From Reichenbachiella agariperforans (GTDB lineage Bacteria; Bacteroidota; Bacteroidia; Cytophagales; Cyclobacteriaceae), in contig NZ_FRAA01000008.1 in assembly GCF_900142205.1 (NCBI RefSeq), positions 1-64,000 on the forward strand: a DNA stretch of 64,000 nt, written 5' to 3'. Shown here piece by piece: positions 62,001 to 64,000 of this stretch. The position numbers and the translations under genes are program-made. The notes below the pieces were generated by a model. That model was not told the DNA's origin and did not search any database. It saw only the letters and a program-made list of their open reading frames with translations. Position 1 is the first letter of the stretch; every line of letters starts with the position of its first letter.

Positions 62001-63051
62001 CAGCATTTTCGTTAAAGTAACTTAGCCCTTTTCGGCTTTTCCCTATCCAGATTATCCCTTGACTACTCCTATATAGCGTCGTGATACTGTTATTTCCTAA
62101 ACTTGCAGGATTGTTAGCCTGATACTTATACCGCTTGGTTGTCCAGTCGGACTTATTGACCAGAGTGATTCCTCCATGATCCGTCCCTATCCATATATAC
62201 CCCTTTTCATCTTGAACAACCTGGCGCACGATATTGCTACTAAGAATCTTCTCGTTCAGTTCTATTAGCTTCCCATCGGTGGTATTGAAATACAAAAGCC
62301 CCAATGCTCCTCCTGCAGAATAAATCCACAAATCATCATCTCTATCTATAAAAAAATGAGAGAAATCATTACTGAGCGTATGTTTACTCAAATCAAATTT
62401 TCGAGTCACTTTATCTATCTCAGTATCTATCACATCGATGCGGCCGCTACTGTACATCACCCAGAGATTGCCATTCTGATCAGAGTTAATGTCGGAAATA
62501 CTGTCTGACGTCAACTCGATCAAGCTAGAGGGCGATGCAGACAGCTCCACCAGTTGATCATCAGCCTCAGTATAGCGAACCAAACTCCTGCCGTTAAGCA
62601 GAAACCAAATTTGACCTGGTGTATGGTGAACTTTAGATATATCCACACTTTCCACACCCAGTCGATCCAACCATGGTCTGGTATCGACAAAATGGTCAGT
62701 GACAGGATCATATATAGCCAACCCTTCCCCACAGCTGATCCATACCGTACTATCAGGCCCATTGGCTAGCCAGATGATGGCATTGCTAGGGAGGGAATAA
62801 GGATCTTCCTGATTGTGATAAAAATTTTCAAAGCGATAGCCGTCATAACGATTGAGTCCAGATACAGTCCCAATCCACATAAAACCATAACGGTCTTCTA
62901 GCACACAGTTGACCTGACTATAAGACAACCCTTGCTCCGTACTAACCTGCTCGAACGAAAGTTCCTGTTCCCACTGTGCTACAGCAGTCATAGGAACTAA
63001 CCATATTACCAAGAAAGTTATAATTCTCATCATCTGCTCTGCGTACTTCAT
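59002..63051 (-). CDS. Hybrid two-component system regulator (HTCS) of the polysaccharide locus
   Basis: A one-polypeptide sensor and transcription factor of 1349 residues. A signal peptide ends at about residue 26 (MTAVAQ); an internal ATG at residue 7-8 is an alternative start. The periplasmic part (about 30-740) is a double propeller of Reg_prop repeats such as DRYGFMWIGTVSGLNRYDGY and GQLWLGTLLSG-like blades, then a Y_Y_Y domain (about 750-815). One helix crosses the membrane (about 822-842). The kinase has H857 in NISHEFRTPISLVLTPIERM, GTGIGLSITKEFVELHGG, a receiver with D1151 in VISDVMMPVMNGLDL, and an AraC-type DNA-binding end with GYNNPKLFSRYFKSVY. HTCS proteins bind oligosaccharide fragments and activate their own locus. 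The GH95 gene ends 60 bp upstream. Confidence 0.96.
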   Translation of the reverse strand: MKYAEQMMRIITFLVIWLVPMTAVAQWEQELSFEQVSTEQGLSYSQVNCVLEDRYGFMWIGTVSGLNRYDGYRFENFYHNQEDPYSLPSNAIIWLANGPDSTVWISCGEGLAIYDPVTDHFVDTRPWLDRLGVESVDISKVHHTPGQIWFLLNGRSLVRYTEADDQLVELSASPSSLIELTSDSISDINSDQNGNLWVMYSSGRIDVIDTEIDKVTRKFDLSKHTLSNDFSHFFIDRDDDLWIYSAGGALGLLYFNTTDGKLIELNEKILSSNIVRQVVQDEKGYIWIGTDHGGITLVNKSDWTTKRYKYQANNPASLGNNSITTLYRSSQGIIWIGKSRKGLSYFNENAGKFIHFKYPSDDLAYNDILSLAEDQSGDIWLGTNGQGLMVFDPETKKIEPANVLRSDQSAKLPDVIVSLYYGSDESLWIGTFTKGLYRYKNGRLTNYRVQSGNGISDDNVWSIYEGSTGELWLGTLLSGMDRMDPTTEEFKNYNIASGLPVNYITSITEDKQNRLWIASGLGLSVLDKENEVFKNYALSDTVPHAISSNSVVCLLYDSHGEIWVGTLNGLNRYLPEEDGFEVYTTEDGLASDIIMSIVEDDEGGLWVGTDHGISKIERSSDGIDVQSYSESDGLQGNYYNERAAIKTQEGMLAFGGQNGLNVFDPKKIIINDRAPLLVFTGFSLNSQLIKPTRLVEGDTLLSKNLNELDQIDLNYDQNSFGFEFAALTFDQAGGNNYEYKLEGFDEEWMRVSADIRRANYTNINPGIYTFKVRASNSHNVWSEDDLGMKVVIHPPFWRTGWAYGVYILVLVVLLYFTRRVIVEREREKAKLENERLDAQRLHELDLMKLKFFTNISHEFRTPISLVLTPIERMIKNPTNIREADFHVIQRNAKRLLTLVNQLLDFRKMEANQHTLHYSSGDLVKFVQDVIDSFSDLSKENEIHLSFESDLPQFYCSFDKDKMDKILFNLLSNAFKFTLEGGKIVVALEQNDKGHIVVSVADTGIGIPLDKQEAVFERFIQSEIKPNMINSGTGIGLSITKEFVELHGGTISVESEKDHGSTFFVEFPFKQLDQARIESEEEENQPREKTKHVEEEFEDKKKPHVFLVEDNADFRFYIKDNLKQHFNVSESFNGKEAWKSIVTQHPDMVISDVMMPVMNGLDLCKKIKNDPRTANIPVILLTAQTSEEHKIQGLEAGAIECISKPVNFEILVSTISSALKFQKRVNESSQRLTAEPDKIEVVSRDEKLVKDALELVEKNMSNSEFGVEELSHELGFSRGYLYQKMLKITGETPMDFIRNIRIKRAAELLSKSQMTVSEVAYAVGYNNPKLFSRYFKSVYKKYPSQYTAED

Positions 63052-63111
63052 CTATTAGACTGGGTCAAAATATCCATCTTTTGAAGAATACGCAATATAG
63101 GTTACTCATCA

Positions 63112-64000
63112 TTATTCGGAGGCACTAAAAGCATAGACCTCTCCTGCTTCGGCCTGCCATTCGTACACATAGTAGTTCTTTTCATCTACTACGTTGAGAT
63201 CAGAATCATCTATAAAAATAGGTTTGGCGGGATTGATGGTCACCATCAAAGGGTTGTCATTGGCTGTCTTGACACGCTTCGCTCCCTCCATGGTCAAAGG
63301 CCATTCGCTGCGCAGTTGACAGTCTCCTGTTAGATTTGCCTTTATCTTTCCTGATTCGATCTTTCCTTCAGACCAAACCAAATCCACTTCAAACCCTCCA
63401 CGGGCTTTTAGTCCGCTGACACTGCCCTGTGGCCAAGCAGCAGGCAAGGCAGGCAATACATGAATAGCACCTGTGTGCGACTGCATCAGCATCTCGGCTA
63501 CCCCAGCCGTAAAACCAAAATTGCCATCTATCTGAAACGGTGGGTGCGCATCGAACAGGTTGCCATACAGGCCTGGCCTGTCCCATTTCTCCCCTTCGAT
63601 ATCAGCCGTTTTGATGAGATTGTTCATTATTTTGAGCGCATGATCTCCGTCCAGCAGTCTAGCCCATAGGTTGATTTTCCATCCCATCGACCAACCCGTC
63701 GCTTCATCTCCACGCTTGATCAGAGATTGCTTACATGCCTCAAAAAGCTCTGGTGTATCCCAGCGATTAATTTGATTGCCTGGGTGTAGACCATAGAGGT
63801 GCGATACATGCCTGTGATGTGGATCTTTCTCCTGATAGGGTTTGTCCCATTCTAATAGTGTACCATCGCTTCCTATCTTCAGCGGACGCAACTGCGCAAT
63901 CGTATTGTCCAATTTCTTAATGAATGAATTCGTAGGATCTAATAGTTTTAGACTTTCTCTACACCGCACGAGTATTTCACGAGTCAGTGTAATATCCATA
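63112..64000 (-). CDS. GH95 alpha-L-fucosidase, C-terminal part (cut by window end)
   Basis: The frame is open to the last base of the window, so the start lies outside; about 296 residues of the C-terminal half are visible. Conserved GH95 motifs are [40 protein letters not shown], and [20 protein letters not shown], where the Asp in QIDGNFG belongs to the active site. The remaining about 110 residues form the family's C-terminal beta domain ([20 protein letters not shown]). GH95 enzymes mostly remove alpha-1,2-linked fucose, which decorates the galactose of xyloglucan. Intact proteins are about 750-800 residues. It lies 60 bp upstream of the HTCS gene on the same strand, so it can share its transcript. 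Confidence 0.92.
   Translation of the reverse strand, partial: MDITLTREILVRCRESLKLLDPTNSFIKKLDNTIAQLRPLKIGSDGTLLEWDKPYQEKDPHHRHVSHLYGLHPGNQINRWDTPELFEACKQSLIKRGDEATGWSMGWKINLWARLLDGDHALKIMNNLIKTADIEGEKWDRPGLYGNLFDAHPPFQIDGNFGFTAGVAEMLMQSHTGAIHVLPALPAAWPQGSVSGLKARGGFEVDLVWSEGKIESGKIKANLTGDCQLRSEWPLTMEGAKRVKTANDNPLMVTINPAKPIFIDDSDLNVVDEKNYYVYEWQAEAGEVYAFSASE

Overview
The window comes from a member of the Bacteroidota, most likely the Cytophagales/Flammeovirgaceae type. The sequence shows type IX secretion (T9SS) C-terminal sorting domains of both the gliding type and the Por type, a PorP/SprF protein, a SusC/SusD pair with a hybrid two-component regulator, bacillithiol synthesis (BshA), a DUF4494 protein, and a promoter of the Bacteroidota TTG-N19-TAnnTTTG kind. 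No rRNA, tRNA, CRISPR array or intact insertion sequence was found.

Layout. 1-4573 (+): the end of a large T9SS-sorted adhesin, then a PorP/SprF barrel and a PD40/SPOR-like protein, a usual gliding/secretion trio. 4574-5321: intergenic, holding a decayed xylulokinase remnant. 5322-9136 (-): a full-length RapA-type SNF2 ATPase and an EamA permease. 9441-16496 (-): a T9SS-sorted protein, a PorT-like barrel, an acyl-CoA oxidase-type dehydrogenase and an M13 peptidase lipoprotein. 16670-18187 (+): KdsC-like phosphatase and sucD. 18331-25875 (-): AAA/VWA pair, a fatty acid hydroxylase family protein, bshA and a GH3-like/beta-lactamase-fold fusion. 26050-30013 (+): a tight cluster of a small membrane protein, mutL and two rhomboid proteases. 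30089-33678: a repeat-rich accessory stretch with a 22-bp-period palindrome array and a 95-bp direct repeat on either side of an AT-richer VOC-EVE-MarR cassette. 33679-37003 (+): PL1 pectate lyase and GH28, a small pectin module.

37190-64000 (all -) is dominated by a polysaccharide utilization locus. In transcription order: GH95 (cut by the window end), hybrid two-component sensor (HTCS), a 0.9-kb gap, SusC, SusD, a surface glycan-binding lipoprotein candidate, BACON-GH5, GH2, PA14-GH31, GH3 and GH97. A further OmpR/histidine-kinase pair and two previously uncalled small ORFs follow. GH5 endoglucanase, GH31 alpha-xylosidase, GH2 beta-galactosidase, GH95 alpha-fucosidase and GH3 beta-glucosidase are exactly the activities needed for fucogalacto-xyloglucan, so this is inferred to be a xyloglucan locus. 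With the PL1/GH28 pair the organism looks equipped for plant or algal cell-wall polymers.

The most unusual non-coding signals are the two arrays of palindromic units with a strict 22-bp period but unrelated core sequences (31477-31608 and 58649-58758), and the identical 95-bp structured repeat flanking the VOC-EVE-MarR cassette.
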